64,000 nucleotides of DNA from Fodinibacter sp963834965 (GTDB lineage Bacteria; Actinomycetota; Actinomycetes; Actinomycetales; Dermatophilaceae): assembly GCA_963834965.1 (NCBI GenBank), contig CAWIEI010000013.1:78423-142422 (forward strand), given 5' to 3'. Under the pieces are notes generated by a model. That model was not told the origin of the DNA, did not search any database, and was given only the letters and a program-made list of their open reading frames with translations. Numbering within the stretch: the first letter of the stretch is position 1; each line of letters begins with the position of its first letter. Of this stretch, positions 1 through 8,588 are shown in pieces. The position numbers and the translations under genes are program-made.

Positions 1-198
1 TCCACTGCACGCCACGAGCACGAGGTCACCGGGGACCGCCGAGCCCCCCGACTCGACGGCGTCGGGCGAGCTCTCCCGGAGCTGGGTACGGCGCTTCGGC
101 AGCGCAGGTCGGGCGGCGGCGAGGTCGGCCAGGCTGGCGCGCACGGCGAGGCGGATGGCGGCCGTCGCGGCATCCGGCGAACCCCAGCGGCGCTCCAT
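1..198 (-). CDS. tilS: tRNA(Ile)-lysidine synthetase TilS, N-terminal 66 residues
   Basis: The fragment starts at an ATG (196-198) and runs off the window edge. It ends in LVLVACSG, the beginning of the SGGxDS PP-loop that binds ATP in TilS, which puts lysidine on C34 of the minor tRNA-Ile so that it reads AUA. The 55 residues before the loop are an Ala/Arg-rich extension common in actinobacterial TilS. It lies downstream of the zinc metalloprotease and dacB genes on the same strand, a gene order widely kept in actinobacteria (ppa, dacB, metalloprotease, tilS, hpt, ftsH), and this supports the call. The catalytic remainder cannot be seen here. Confidence 0.8.
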   Translation of the reverse strand, partial: MERRWGSPDAATAAIRLAVRASLADLAAARPALPKRRTQLRESSPDAVESGGSAVPGDLVLVACSG

Positions 199-211
199 GC
201 CGCACATCCTC

Positions 212-287
212 CCGACTTCGTGCGGTTTACACACGGTTCTCGCAGCCTCGGACGTGCGAGAACCGTGTGTAACTCGCACGAAGTCGG
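212..287. repeat. Dispersed palindrome family A, copy 1
   Basis: Two 33-bp arms (212-244 and 255-287) pair with two mismatches around a 10-base loop. The arms carry GACTTCGTGCGG followed by TTTACACACGGTTCTCGCA. A second copy with a perfect 25-bp stem lies at 18526-18587, and an isolated degenerate half-site (CCTCCCAACCTCGTGCGG) is at about 11887. The element sits between tilS and the metalloprotease gene. It could attenuate transcription, but its recurrence shows it is a repeat family and not a one-off terminator. Confidence 0.85.
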
Positions 288-339
288 CATGTTGCGTGGG
301 CCGACTCCGGGTGCCGGATATCCCCCGCAAGTCCGGGGG

Positions 340-1384
340 TCAGCCGTGGATGCGGCGGACCCAGGCCTCGGGCTCCTCGATCTCGCGGGCCAGCGGCAGG
401 GTGTCGGGCGAGGTCCAGATGGCGTTGAAGCCCTCGACCCCCACCTTGTCCTGCACGCCGCGCACGAAGACGGCGCCGTCGCGGTACTGGCGCATCTTGG
501 CCTCGAGGCCGAGCAGCCGGCGCAGCAGCCGGTCGGGGGTGCCGGCGCCCTTGCGCCGCTCGGTGAACTTGGCCCGGATGTGCGCGACGGTGGGGATGTG
601 CGCGGGGCCGACGTCGTCCATCACCACGTCGGCGTGGCCCTCGAGCAGCGACATCACCGCGGTGAGCCCGGCGAGCTTCTCGCGCTGCTCGGGGGTGGTG
701 AACAGGTCGGCGAGGCCGGTGCTGCCCTCGCGGAACAGGTCGGGCAGCTTCTCGGCGAGCCGGCCGGCGATGACCTGGAGCCGCTCGGGGTCCGGCGCCA
801 GGTCGACGGCCAGCGCGCGCGCCTCCTCGATGAGGTGCTCGCGCAGCCACGGGTTGGCGGTGAACTGCACCCGGTGGGTCTCCTCGTGCATGCAGACCCA
901 CTTGCGGAAGTCCTCGCGGTCGACGCCGAGCTCGGTGGCGACGGAGAGGATGTTGGGCGCGACGAGCAGCAGGGCCGGCGTGCCGCCGGGGGCGAGGTCG
1001 TACTGCCCGAGCACCTTGCTGGCCATGAAGGCGAGCAGGGCCCCGGCCTCGGCACCGGTCACCTTGCCGCCGACGGCCTGCGCCGTGGCCCCCGGTGCGT
1101 CGCCGCCGCGCTTGGCGATCATGCGCGTCGAAGGTGGGGTCGAGCATCGCGCTCATCGAGTCGGCGTTGACGCTGATCCAGGTGGCCCGGTCGACGACCA
1201 GGGCGTCGGGCGCCTCGGGCGGCGTCTGCAGCTGCGCGGTCTCGGCGACCGGCTCGCGGGCCACGCGGGCGGCGGCCCGGATCGCGGCGACCTCGGCCTC
1301 CGCCTCGGCCCGGGTGACGTTCGGGCCCGCGGGCACGAGCGTCCGTCCGGTGGTCTTGGCGAACTCCCAGTCGACGTAAGCCAC
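340..1384 (-). CDS. Zinc-dependent metalloprotease, DUF2342 / F420-biosynthesis-associated family (one frameshift)
   Basis: The protein reads from GTG 1384 (VAYVDWEFAKTTG) to the stop at 340, about 347 residues, the usual family length. One extra base near 1125 (GACGCGCATG where GACGCCATG or GACCGCATG is expected) breaks the frame between DPTFDA and MIAKRGG. The HExxH-like zinc site appears as CMHEETHRVQF, with a glycine-rich AVGGKVTGAEAGALLAF segment before it. The family was named from phylogenetic co-occurrence with coenzyme F420 and its substrate is not known. It is followed by tilS and preceded by dacB on the same strand, matching the conserved actinobacterial order. The flanking genes are also frame-disrupted, so the break is more likely a sequence error than decay. 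Confidence 0.85.
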
Positions 1385-1413
1385 GCAGGTTCCTGCCTCT
1401 CCTCGTGCCGCGG

Positions 1414-2866
1414 TCAGCGGCAGCCGCACCTGGTCAGTGCGGCCACGATCCGGTCCAACGCGGCCCGGGCACGCAGCGTTCCCCCGACGTTCTCGGGAAA
1501 CCGTCGACGAGCAGCACGAACGTCAGCGGGCGCCCGTCGGCGTCGACGGTGGTGCCGGCCAGCGCCGACCCGGCGCGCAGGGTGCCGGTCTTGGCCCGCG
1601 GCACGCCGACGACGTCGCGCGTGGCCGGCGCCGAGAAGCGCCGGGTGAGGGTGCCCGACAGCCCGGAGACCGGGAGCCCGGCCACCACCCCGCGCAGCTC
1701 GGGACCGCCCCGGTGACGGCCAGGCGCAGCACTCCGGACAGGGTGGCGGCGCTGGCCCGCTGCCCGGGGCTGAGCCCGCAGGCGTCGGTGATGGCGCAGT
1801 CCGGCCGTGGGCACCCCGTGGGCGGTCAGCCGCTGGCGGATGAACCGGGCGTTGTCGCCCTGCCGGGTGGTGGAGCGGCCCTGCGCGAAGGCCGCCTGCC
1901 GGGTGAGGTTCTCGGTGAGGGAGTTCTCGCTGCGGTCGAGGGCGAGGTCGAGCACCTCGGCGTAGGTCGCCGACTCGACGCTGCCGAGGGCCTGGGCGCC
2001 CGCCGGCGCCGCCGTCGACCAGGTGCGCTCGGGCAGCAGCGTCGCGCGTCACCCCCTTGGCCGCGAGCCGCTTCACCAGGGTCGTGGCGACCTCGCGCTC
2101 GGGGCGCAGCGGCGACGGGTGCCCGGCCCGGGGCAGCTGGGTGGCCAGCCCGGTCATGACCACGGCCTGGGCGAACCCGTCGCGCACGTCGTGCGGGTTC
2201 CACGTCGACGGGTAGCGCGGGCCGGGGGCGTGGGTGAGGTCGAGCCGCAGCCGCACCTTCGTGCGCCCCGAGGGGGCGAGCGAGGCGGCGACCTGGGCGG
2301 CGAGGTCGGCGAGCCCGGCGCGGCCGGCGACGGCATCCGGGTCTCCCGGCACCCGGCGCGAGCAGGGTGTCGCCGCCCACGACGAGCACCAGGTCGGCCG
2401 AGCCCGGCGGCGGCGACGACCGTGGTCGTCATCCGCTGCTCGAGGTCGAGCCCGTCGGCGACCGCGAGCGCGGCCATCAGCTTCTGGGTGGACGCGGGCA
2501 CCCGGGGGGTCGCGGCATCCAGCCCCCACAGCTCGGCACCGGTGACGCCGTCGCGGACGCTGATGCCGGTGCCGCCCTTCAGGGCCGGGTCGCGGGATGC
2601 CGTGGCGAGCGCGCGCGCCAGGCCGGCGCGGGTCGGCGCGGGGGCGCCGTCGCCGGTGTCGGTGAGCAGCGGGTCGAGCGTGGCGGCGGGCTCGGGCAGC
2701 ACGACCGGGGCGGGCGGCCGGACACCGTCGGGGTCGGCACGGCGACCGGCCGGTCGAGGGTGAGGATGCCCGGGGCGACGTCGAGCACGTCGGCAGCGGC
2801 GTAGCCGGCCACGGCCACCAGGGCGACGGCCGAGCCGACCAGGGAGGCGAGCATGACCCGTCTCAC
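1414..2866 (-). CDS. dacB: D-alanyl-D-alanine carboxypeptidase/endopeptidase, PBP4 family (several frameshifts)
   Basis: This is a class C low-molecular-weight penicillin-binding protein that trims peptidoglycan peptides outside the membrane. It has an N-terminal signal/anchor (MRRVMLASLVGSAVALVAVA), then the SxxK nucleophile motif in PASTQKLMAAL, the SxN motif in DRSENSLTENL, and the KTG triad in RAKTGTLRAGSALAG, in the correct order. These pieces fall in three reading frames, so at least four single-base errors lie between about 2720 and 1490; the natural C-terminus is FPENVGGTLRARAALDR to the stop at 1414. GTG 2866 is preferred because GGGAGG lies just upstream; ATG 2854 is the alternative. 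It is divergent from ppa with an 83-bp shared upstream region. Confidence 0.85.
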
Positions 2867-2949
2867 CCGCCCTCCCTTCGTGCTTCTGCCCGCCGATGGG
2901 CCAGACTGTGCAGCGAGCCTAGGTCACCCCCCTGAAGGAGAAACCCGCC

Positions 2950-3582
2950 GTGGAGTTCGACGTCACCATCGAGATCCCCAAGGGTCACCGCAACAAGTAC
3001 GAGGTCGACCACGAGTCCGGGCGCATCCGCCTGGACCGGATGCTGTTCACCGCGATGGCCTACCCGTCCGACTACGGCTACGTCGAGGACTCGCTCGGTG
3101 AGGACGGCGACCCGCTCGACGCCCTGGTGCTGCTCGACGAGCCGACCTTCCCCGGGTGCCTGGTGCGCGCCCGCCCGATCGGCATGTTCCACATGCGGGA
3201 CGAGGCCGGCGGCGACGACAAGATCCTGTGCATCCCGGCCGGTGACCCGCGCAAGAACCACATCCGCGAGATCGAGGACGTCAGCTCGTTCGACCGGCTC
3301 GAGATCCAGCACTTCTTCGAGACCTACAAGGACCTCGAGCCCGGCAAGTCGGTCGAGGGCGCCCACTGGGCCGGCCGCGAGGATGCCATGCGCTGCATCG
3401 AGGAGGCGTTCGAGCGGGCCAGGCAGGCCGGCGTGACGACGGCGCGGTGGCGGATGCCGGAGCACGACGACCTGGTCTGGGACGGCGGGTCCGCGCAGCG
3501 CACCGAGGACGAGCACGAGGCGGCTCGGGAGAAGGCCCGGCGCGAGCTCGCGACCAAGGAGAAGCCGCTCAGCGACATCTGA
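2950..3582 (+). CDS. ppa: Inorganic pyrophosphatase, family I, with C-terminal extension
   Basis: It hydrolyses cytosolic pyrophosphate to phosphate and so pulls biosynthetic reactions forward. Family I features are visible: IEIPKGHRNKYEVD, the substrate and Mg-binding EDGDPLDALVLL, and IPAGDPRKNHIREIEDV. The GTG start at 2950 is set by AAGGAGAA about 9 bases upstream. The enzyme core ends near residue 165; a further 40 or so highly charged residues (ending EKARRELATKEKPLSDI) lengthen it to 210, against about 160-175 for typical actinobacterial Ppa. The membrane pyrophosphatase encoded at 50.7-53.1 kb would compete for the same substrate but conserve the energy as a proton gradient. Confidence 0.95.
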   Translation: MEFDVTIEIPKGHRNKYEVDHESGRIRLDRMLFTAMAYPSDYGYVEDSLGEDGDPLDALVLLDEPTFPGCLVRARPIGMFHMRDEAGGDDKILCIPAGDPRKNHIREIEDVSSFDRLEIQHFFETYKDLEPGKSVEGAHWAGREDAMRCIEEAFERARQAGVTTARWRMPEHDDLVWDGGSAQRTEDEHEAAREKARRELATKEKPLSDI

Positions 3583-3890
3583 GCCCGGCCGGGGCGTTCG
3601 CGTGTCGACCGGGCGCGACGGCACCGTGAAATGCCGAGTACCAGCCGTCCAGGGCCGGCGGGTGTCGAAGCCAAGGCGGAGCTCCCGGTTGGTCGGACCT
3701 TCCTCCGTCAACGGCTCGACCCACACCGACCACTCGGCTGCCTGGATCGCGGCCGCGGCCTCGACGCTGGGGCTCTTCGCCGTCGAAGCCTGCCTCGGCT
3801 TCGTCGGCCCATGTGCTGGATCTGCTCTTCACTCAGCACCGCACACCGGATGACGAAACCGCTCAGGTGACCCCGATGCCCCGCTGGAGC
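3583..3890. other. Intergenic, 308 bp; possible coding remnant on the minus strand
   Basis: No complete gene is convincing here. On the minus strand, between about 3826 and 3600, an open stretch reads like a protein segment (AEWSVWVEPLTEEGPTNREL, then GTRHFTV) but has no clear start. Its frame continues without a stop into the antisense of ppa, so it is at best a fragment. Base composition is lower in GC than in the flanking genes. No convincing terminator hairpin for ppa was found. Confidence 0.3.
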
Positions 3891-4289
3891 TCACTGTCCG
3901 CGGCCGACCTCCGGATGCTCGTCAGATCTGTCCTTCGGGCGCTGGTCCTTCAGTCGCTCCCTCAGTGCGGGAAGGCTCCCGGGCCCGAAGAGCGTGCGAC
4001 CGTGGAACCCGTTCCAGCCGCGGTATCCCCACCACGTTGCCAGGAGCAAGAGGGCTCCTGCCCCCAGCCACGCGTGCCGAAGCGCGAGCCAGACGGTCAT
4101 TCCCGCGAACAGAACCGGTACTCCACCGTAGAGCCCGTAGAGCATCACCACTGCGAACCGTGCCGTCCACATCGGTAGCAGGAGCACGTCACGACTTCGG
4201 CTGCCCTCCGATGAACGCTTGCCGTCATCGTGAGCCCACGATGCGCCGTTGGTCCACTCGTCGCCATCGTCCCCTGACCCTCGGCCCAT
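3891..4289 (-). CDS. Small two-helix membrane protein, unknown function
   Basis: The 132-residue product has about 35 hydrophilic residues, then two hydrophobic segments (AVVMLYGLYGGVPVLFAGMTVWLAL and AWLGAGALLLLATWWGYRGW; about residues 46-90), then a charged tail rich in Arg, Lys and Asp. I do not recognise a family. An internal ATG at residue 40 (MWTARFAVVML) would give a more usual small membrane protein starting just before the first helix. The gene lies alone in a lower-GC stretch with more A/T-ending codons than its neighbours, so it may be a recent arrival. Orientation and coding status are moderately supported by the paired helices. Confidence 0.45.
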   Translation of the reverse strand: MGRGSGDDGDEWTNGASWAHDDGKRSSEGSRSRDVLLLPMWTARFAVVMLYGLYGGVPVLFAGMTVWLALRHAWLGAGALLLLATWWGYRGWNGFHGRTLFGPGSLPALRERLKDQRPKDRSDEHPEVGRGQ

Positions 4290-4574
4290 CGTCAGATTCT
4301 GCGCTCATGACCCCACGTGCGCAGATCGGCAAGCTCGCCACGCTCACGATCTCGCGGCAGGAGGGTGCGACTCGTCAGGCGTAGTGGAAGCGCACCTGGC
4401 GGATGATCAGGTCGTCGCCGGTCGATCGTCGGCCGCCCAGGCAGGCGCCTGTCCCAACGTCGTTCTCGGCTGACCCGATGCTTGGTGGACGTGAGGCGCC
4501 GCCATCCCGCCTCGAGTGCGGAGCCAGGCGTCAGGGCAGCCGCTTCCGCACTCGCGGCGACCAGGCACCTGGCG
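4290..4574. other. Intergenic, 285 bp, lower GC, nothing recognised
   Basis: No open frame with plausible composition, no RNA gene and no strong hairpin was seen. Together with 3583-3890 it flanks the small membrane protein and shares its reduced GC. Confidence 0.4.
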
Positions 4575-5075
4575 TCACCAGCCCCAGGAGCCCGGGATCC
4601 CCTTGAACGGGCCGACGACCCGCGAGGTGATCCAGCCGCCGTAGAAGCCGCCCTCCTGGGGCTGCACCACCTCGCCGTCGACGGTGCACCGCTGCATCGC
4701 GCCCGGCATCACCGCCACGAACCCGGCGAGGGCCTCGAAGCCGGGGCTCGGGGTCGGGTAGGTCCACGCGGCCTGCGGTGCGACGGCATCCCCGCCGCGC
4801 ACGTCGAAGTACGCGGCCTGGCCCTTGAACTCGCACCACGACGACCCCTCGGCGGGGCGCAGCGCACCGGGCACGAAGTCGTCGGCCGGCAGGTAGTAGG
4901 TCGGCGGGTGGCTGGTCTCGAGCACCCGAAACGACCGGGTCGACGAGGCGATGCGGGCGCCGCCGAGCCACACCTCGACGCTCTCGGCGCTCGGCTCGAC
5001 CCGCGGTGGGCGGGGGTAGTCCCAGACCGACTCCTGTCCCCGCCCGGGGGTCTCGGGCACCGGATGCCGGGCCAT
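4575..5075 (-). CDS. DUF427 domain protein
   Basis: The 166-residue protein starts MARHPVPETPGRGQESVWDY and carries the DUF427 core: EVWLGGARIASSTRSFRVLE, then the diagnostic HPPTYYLPADDF and CEFKGQAAYFDV motifs. The family forms a small beta-rich fold that is common in actinobacteria, often as one or two tandem domains. No reaction has been established for most members. Only one domain is present. The start lies two bases downstream of the stop of the LURP-one-like gene, so the two are almost certainly cotranscribed and translationally coupled. It is intact, with no frame disruption. Confidence 0.85.
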   Translation of the reverse strand: MARHPVPETPGRGQESVWDYPRPPRVEPSAESVEVWLGGARIASSTRSFRVLETSHPPTYYLPADDFVPGALRPAEGSSWCEFKGQAAYFDVRGGDAVAPQAAWTYPTPSPGFEALAGFVAVMPGAMQRCTVDGEVVQPQEGGFYGGWITSRVVGPFKGIPGSWGW

Positions 5076-5077
5076 CG

Positions 5078-5591
5078 TCAGTCCCGCTCGACCCAGCGGT
5101 CGACCGCCCAGACGATGGCGAAGGCCAGGCCCGGGTCGGCGCCGTCGGCGACGTCGACGGTGTACTTGTCGCGCACGGTGAGCCACTTCTGGGTGATGCG
5201 CACGACGTCGCGCCCGCCGCTGGTGACGGTGTAGTTCTTCTCGATGAACTGGCCGGTGAGCTGCCAGGGCTCGCCGTTGGCCATCTCCATCGTCATCTGT
5301 GTCCTTGATCGCCGAGAAGGCCTTGGCCTTCAGCGAGGCGACCTCGGTGCCCGACGCGTCGGTGATCGACATCTTCTTCGGGATGCCGAGCAGCTGGCCC
5401 CGGACGCTGTAGATCACGCTGCCGTCGCCGGCCTGCACCTCTGCCTTGGGGCGCGCGCCGAGCTTGCCGTCGACGAAGAACAGCTGGGCCTCGGTGTCCG
5501 GGTCGAGCACCGCGAAGTCGCGGCCGGCGCCGAACTTGCTCTTCATGAGGTACCGGGTGAACCCGGCCGGGCCTGCGGGGATGTCACCCAT
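5078..5591 (-). CDS. LURP-one-related (tubby-like) protein (one frameshift)
   Basis: Starting at MGDIPAGPAGFTRYLMKSKF, the protein has the LURP-one/scramblase-like pattern of a 12-stranded barrel: RDFAVLDPDTEAQLFFVDGK, then GIPKKMSITDASGTEVASLK, then MANGEPWQLTGQFIEKNYTV and VRDKYTVDVADGADPGLAFA with a hydrophobic C-terminal helix (AIVWAVDRW). One extra base near 5300 (AAGGACACAGATG for AAGGACAAGATG) shifts the frame; corrected length is about 170 residues, as expected. Bacterial members are uncharacterised; the fold is shared with phospholipid scramblases and tubby. It precedes the DUF427 gene by two bases in a likely two-gene operon. Confidence 0.8.
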
Positions 5592-5703
5592 GGCGCCTCC
5601 AGGTGGGTTGGGTGCCCAGCCTAGCCACGACGCCTCAGGGGGCCGGTGGTGCATGGCCCCGTTCGCCCACCCGCCCCTGGAGGCTGCCGTGGCGACCGGC
5701 CGG

Positions 5704-6003
5704 TCAGCCCCGGCCCAGCCGGCGCAGCGTGCTGACCCGCTGCTCGTACTCCTTCTCGTCGATCTCGCCGGCGGCGAAGCGGCGGGCCAGGTCGCCCTCG
5801 GCCGTCTGCACCGGGTCGCGGTGTGGCGGGCCGCCCCATGCACGGCGTCGCCCGAACACGCCGAAGACCAGGAAGAAGAAGGACGCGACGAAGAAGAACC
5901 CGAAGATCGGGACGAAGGGGAAGAACGGGAACCAGCCGTAGCCGCCGTTCCAGGGGCCGGGATGGGCGGACAGGGTCTGCGCGAAGGTCGTGACGGTGGT
6001 CAT
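5704..6003 (-). CDS. SHOCT-domain membrane protein
   Basis: The 99-residue product begins MTTVTTFAQTLSAHPGPW, with AAGGAG seven bases upstream of the ATG fixing the start. A Phe-rich transmembrane helix (PFVPIFGFFFVASFFFLVFG, about residues 29-48) is followed by a basic linker and a C-terminal SHOCT motif (DLARRFAAGEIDEKEYEQRV), a short helical module thought to mediate oligomerisation. Proteins of this layout are common, short and uncharacterised. It lies directly downstream of the damaged response regulator, 137 bp away and on the same strand, so readthrough is possible. Confidence 0.8.
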   Translation of the reverse strand: MTTVTTFAQTLSAHPGPWNGGYGWFPFFPFVPIFGFFFVASFFFLVFGVFGRRRAWGGPPHRDPVQTAEGDLARRFAAGEIDEKEYEQRVSTLRRLGRG

Positions 6004-6139
6004 CGGTCGCTCCTTGGTGTCGAGGTGTTCGCGGTCGCCGCTGCGATCCGGAAGGGACGCCCTCCATCCTTCGCCGGGGCCGGGGCGCGCGAATCCCCCT
6101 GCGGGAGGCACCTGCCGCACTCCCCCAGCGGTACGCCGC

Positions 6140-6825
6140 TCAGTCGTCGGTCCAGCCGGGGCGGACCAGGCCGGACTCGTAGGCGAGCACCACGAGCTGG
6201 GCCCGGTCGCGCGCGCTGCAGCTTGACCATGGCCCGGCTGACGTGGGTCTTGGCGGTCGCAGGGCAGACGCACCAGCTGCGTCGGCGATCTCGTCGTTGG
6301 ACAGGCCCTCGCCGACGAGTGCGACGACCTCGCGCTCGCGGTCGGTGAGCGCGGCCGAGCCGCTCGGCGCGCCGGCGCCGGCGCCGGCGGCTGCGCGAGG
6401 CGAACTCGCCGATCAGCCGGCGGGTCACCCCGGGCGACAGCAGCGCGTCGCCGGCGGCGACCGCCCGCACCGCCGCGCAGCAGCTCGGACCGGCTCGGTG
6501 TCCTTGACGAGGAACCCGCTGGCCCCGGCCCGGAGCGCCTCGAAGACGTACTCGTCGAGGTCGAAGGTGGTCAGGATGACGACCCGGATGGCGGCCAGCG
6601 TCGGCGTCGGCGATGATCGCGCGGGTCGCCTCGAGGCCGTCGAGTGCCGGGCATCCGGATGTCCATCAGCACGACGTCGGGGTGCAGGTCGCGCGCGAGG
6701 CCGAGCGACCGCCTCGCCCCGTCGCCCGCCTCGCCGACCACCTCGATGTCGGGCTCGGCGTCGAGCAGCGCGCGAAGCCCGGCCCGCACAGGGCCTGGTC
6801 GTCGGCGAGCACGCACCCCGATCAC
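6140..6825 (-). CDS. NarL/LuxR-family response regulator (multiple frameshifts)
   Basis: Read across frames from GTG 6825, the protein has a receiver domain: RAGLRALLDAEPDIEVVGEA, the phosphoacceptor segment DVVLMDIRMPG, VVILTTFDLDEYVFEALRAG and the lysine loop GFLVKD. A C-terminal LuxR-type helix-turn-helix follows (NDEIAD, AKTHVSRAM) with the end at GLVRPGWTDD and stop 6140. At least six single-base differences, mostly insertions, break it within 690 bp, for example three around 6265-6285 that jointly restore the frame. The GTG overlaps the stop of the upstream kinase gene (GTGA), the usual arrangement of a kinase-regulator pair. The density of breaks is the highest in the window, so real decay cannot be excluded. 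Confidence 0.75.
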
Positions 6826-8111
6826 GACGGCCTCCGCCGTCGGGAAGCTCGGCGACGACGCGCAGCCCGCCGACGCGGTGACGGCCCGAGCCGGACGCTC
6901 GCGTGCCGCCAGGGCGGCGGCCCGCTCGCGCATGCCCCGCGATGCCGTTGCCGTCCGGCAGCGCGTCGACGTGCACCGACGCCGCTGCCCGTCGTCGTCG
7001 ACGGTGACGACGAGCCGGCCGTCGGCCGGTAGCTCGACGGCGACGCTCGGCGCGGCCGGCCCCGGCGTGCCGGACGACGTTGGTGAGCGCCTCCTGGACC
7101 ACCCGGTAGGCCGCCAGCTCGACCGCCGGCCGGCAGCGGCCACGGGATCCCCGGTCGTGCGAGTCGTGAGGTCCAGGCCCGCGCGCCGCGAGCGCGCTCG
7201 ACGAGGTCGTCGAGTGCCGCCAGGCTCGCCGCCTGGCGTGCGCGGGGCCGGCCTCGTCCCCGTCGCGCAGCACGCTCGATGCAGCGAGCGCAGCTCGACC
7301 GAGCGCCTCCTTGCTCGCCCCCTTGATGGCCTCGCAGCGCCGTCGTCGACCTGCTCCGGGTGGCGTGTCGACGCAGGTGCAGCGCGACCGCCGCCTGCAC
7401 GTTGATCAGCGACATGTGGTGGGCGACGACGTCGTGCAGCTCGCGGGCGATCCGCAGCCGCTCCTCCCCCTCGCGGCGCCGGCGCCGCTCGACCAGCGCT
7501 CGACGGTGGCTCGCCGCGCGTTCGCCGCGGACCCGGGCCACCTCGGCCAGGGCCAGCACGAGCAGCACCCAGGCCAGGGTCGCAGCGGCAGCACCCCACG
7601 ACCACCCCCGCCCGGGGTCGAGCGCCAGGGCCAGCGCATGAGCGGCCAGCACCGCCGCCATGACGAGCCAGGCGACCAGCCGGTGCCCGGTCACCACGGC
7701 GACGACGAGGGCGACCACCAGCGAGAGCACGACCGGGCCGTAGGGGTAGCCGAGCACGAGGTAGGCCGCCGTCACGGCCCCGACCACCACGGTCACGAGC
7801 GGGACCCGGGCCCGGGTCATCAGGGCCAGGGCGACCGGGCCGGCCAGCAGCAGCGCCACCGCGAGCAGGTCGAGGGAGCGCCGTTCCGGCTGGGCGCGGG
7901 CGGCGCCGAGGCTGCCCACCAGCTGCACCACGGCGAGCACGACGGCCAGCACCACCTGCGGCGGCCGGCCGGCGCCCCACGGCCCGCGGGCCGCCCACGG
8001 CGGGCCGAGCCCGGCATCCGGCGGGGTGGACCCGGCATCCGGCACCGTGGCCCGGCCGACCGGGCGGTCACCGACCGGCGCGGATGGCGTGCGGGGGGTG
8101 GGCCCGGGCAT
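6822..8111 (-). CDS. Sensor histidine kinase, NarX/DesK-like (C-terminal half frameshifted)
   Basis: From ATG 8111 the protein has a Pro-rich cytoplasmic tail of about 50 residues, then five or six membrane segments (for example VVLAVVLAVVQLVGSLGAA, LVTVVVGAVTAAYLVLGY, LVAWLVMAAVLAAHALALAL). A HisKA_3 dimerisation helix with the phosphorylated His follows in RIARELHDVVAHHMSLINVQ, and HATPase_c pieces such as AAYRVVQEALTNVVRHAGAG come after it. Upstream of 7330 the frame is clean; from there to 6825 it is broken several times. It probably phosphorylates the regulator just downstream, whose start it overlaps. A truncated second regulator lies 77 bp upstream. The signal is unknown; there is no extracytoplasmic domain, which suggests membrane or ligand sensing within the bilayer. 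Confidence 0.8.
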   Translation of the reverse strand: MPGPTPRTPSAPVGDRPVGRATVPDAGSTPPDAGLGPPWAARGPWGAGRPPQVVLAVVLAVVQLVGSLGAARAQPERRSLDLLAVALLLAGPVALALMTRARVPLVTVVVGAVTAAYLVLGYPYGPVVLSLVVALVVAVVTGHRLVAWLVMAAVLAAHALALALDPGRGWSWGAAAATLAWVLLVLALAEVARVRGERAASHRRALVERRRRREGEERLRIARELHDVVAHHMSLINVQAAVALHLRRHATRSRSTTALRGHQGGEQGGARSSCARCIERAARRGRGRPRARQAASLAALDDLVERARGARAWTSRLARPGIPWPLPAGGRAGGLPGGPGGAHQRRPARRGRPRRASPSSYRPTAGSSSPSTTTGSGVGARRRAAGRQRHRGACASGPPPWRHASVRLGPSPRRRAARRRRASRRRRPS

Positions 8112-8188
8112 GGGACCAGCGTAGGGAGGATGCGCGTCGGCGGGCGTCCTGCCGGCGGCGGCGGCGCGGCTACTCCCCCGGGAGTACG

Positions 8189-8542
8189 TCAGGTCGGCAT
8201 CAGCCCGGCGCGGCTCGCGAGCAGCGCCGCCTGCACGCGGTCGCGGCTGTGGGTCCTGGCGAGCACGCTGCCCACGTGGGTCTTCACCGTGCTGGTCGAC
8301 AGGTGCAGCCGGGCGGCGATCTCGGCGTTGTTCAGTCCCGGACCGATCAGGGCGAGGACGTCCGACTCCCGAGGCGACAGGCAGTACGGAGCCAGGTCGG
8401 GCACCCGGTGCTGCCCACCCGCTCGCACGCGGGCGAGCACCGCGCGGGTCACCTCGGGAGAGAGGATCGAGTCGCCGTCCGCGACCGCCCCCACCGCCCG
8501 GACGAGGTCGGCGCCGCCGCACCGCTGGCGCGGCCGGGACGC
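8189..8542 (-). pseudogene. Truncated NarL/LuxR response regulator, DNA-binding half only
   Basis: The reading frame begins after a stop at 8543-8545 and enters a regulator partway through: GADLVRAVGAVADGDSILSP corresponds to the last helix of a receiver domain and the linker. It then has a complete LuxR helix-turn-helix (LSPRESDVLALIGPGLNNAE, STVKTHVGSVLARTHSRDRV) to the stop at 8189. The phosphoacceptor Asp and the first 110 residues or so are absent, and the neighbouring gene begins 46 bp upstream, so the N-terminus is deleted rather than hidden in another frame. Initiation at GTG 8494 would still give a free-standing 101-residue DNA-binding domain. It sits directly upstream of a kinase that has another regulator downstream. 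Confidence 0.65.
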
Positions 8543-8588
8543 TCAGCGGCCAGCGCGCCCGACGACGACGGAACCGGTGGCGGCGGGC

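Noticed and set aside
2863..3726. Long minus-strand open frame covering ppa
   Set aside because: It is antisense to a clear pyrophosphatase gene; long antisense frames are expected at this GC content. Only the part beyond 3583 might be a remnant.
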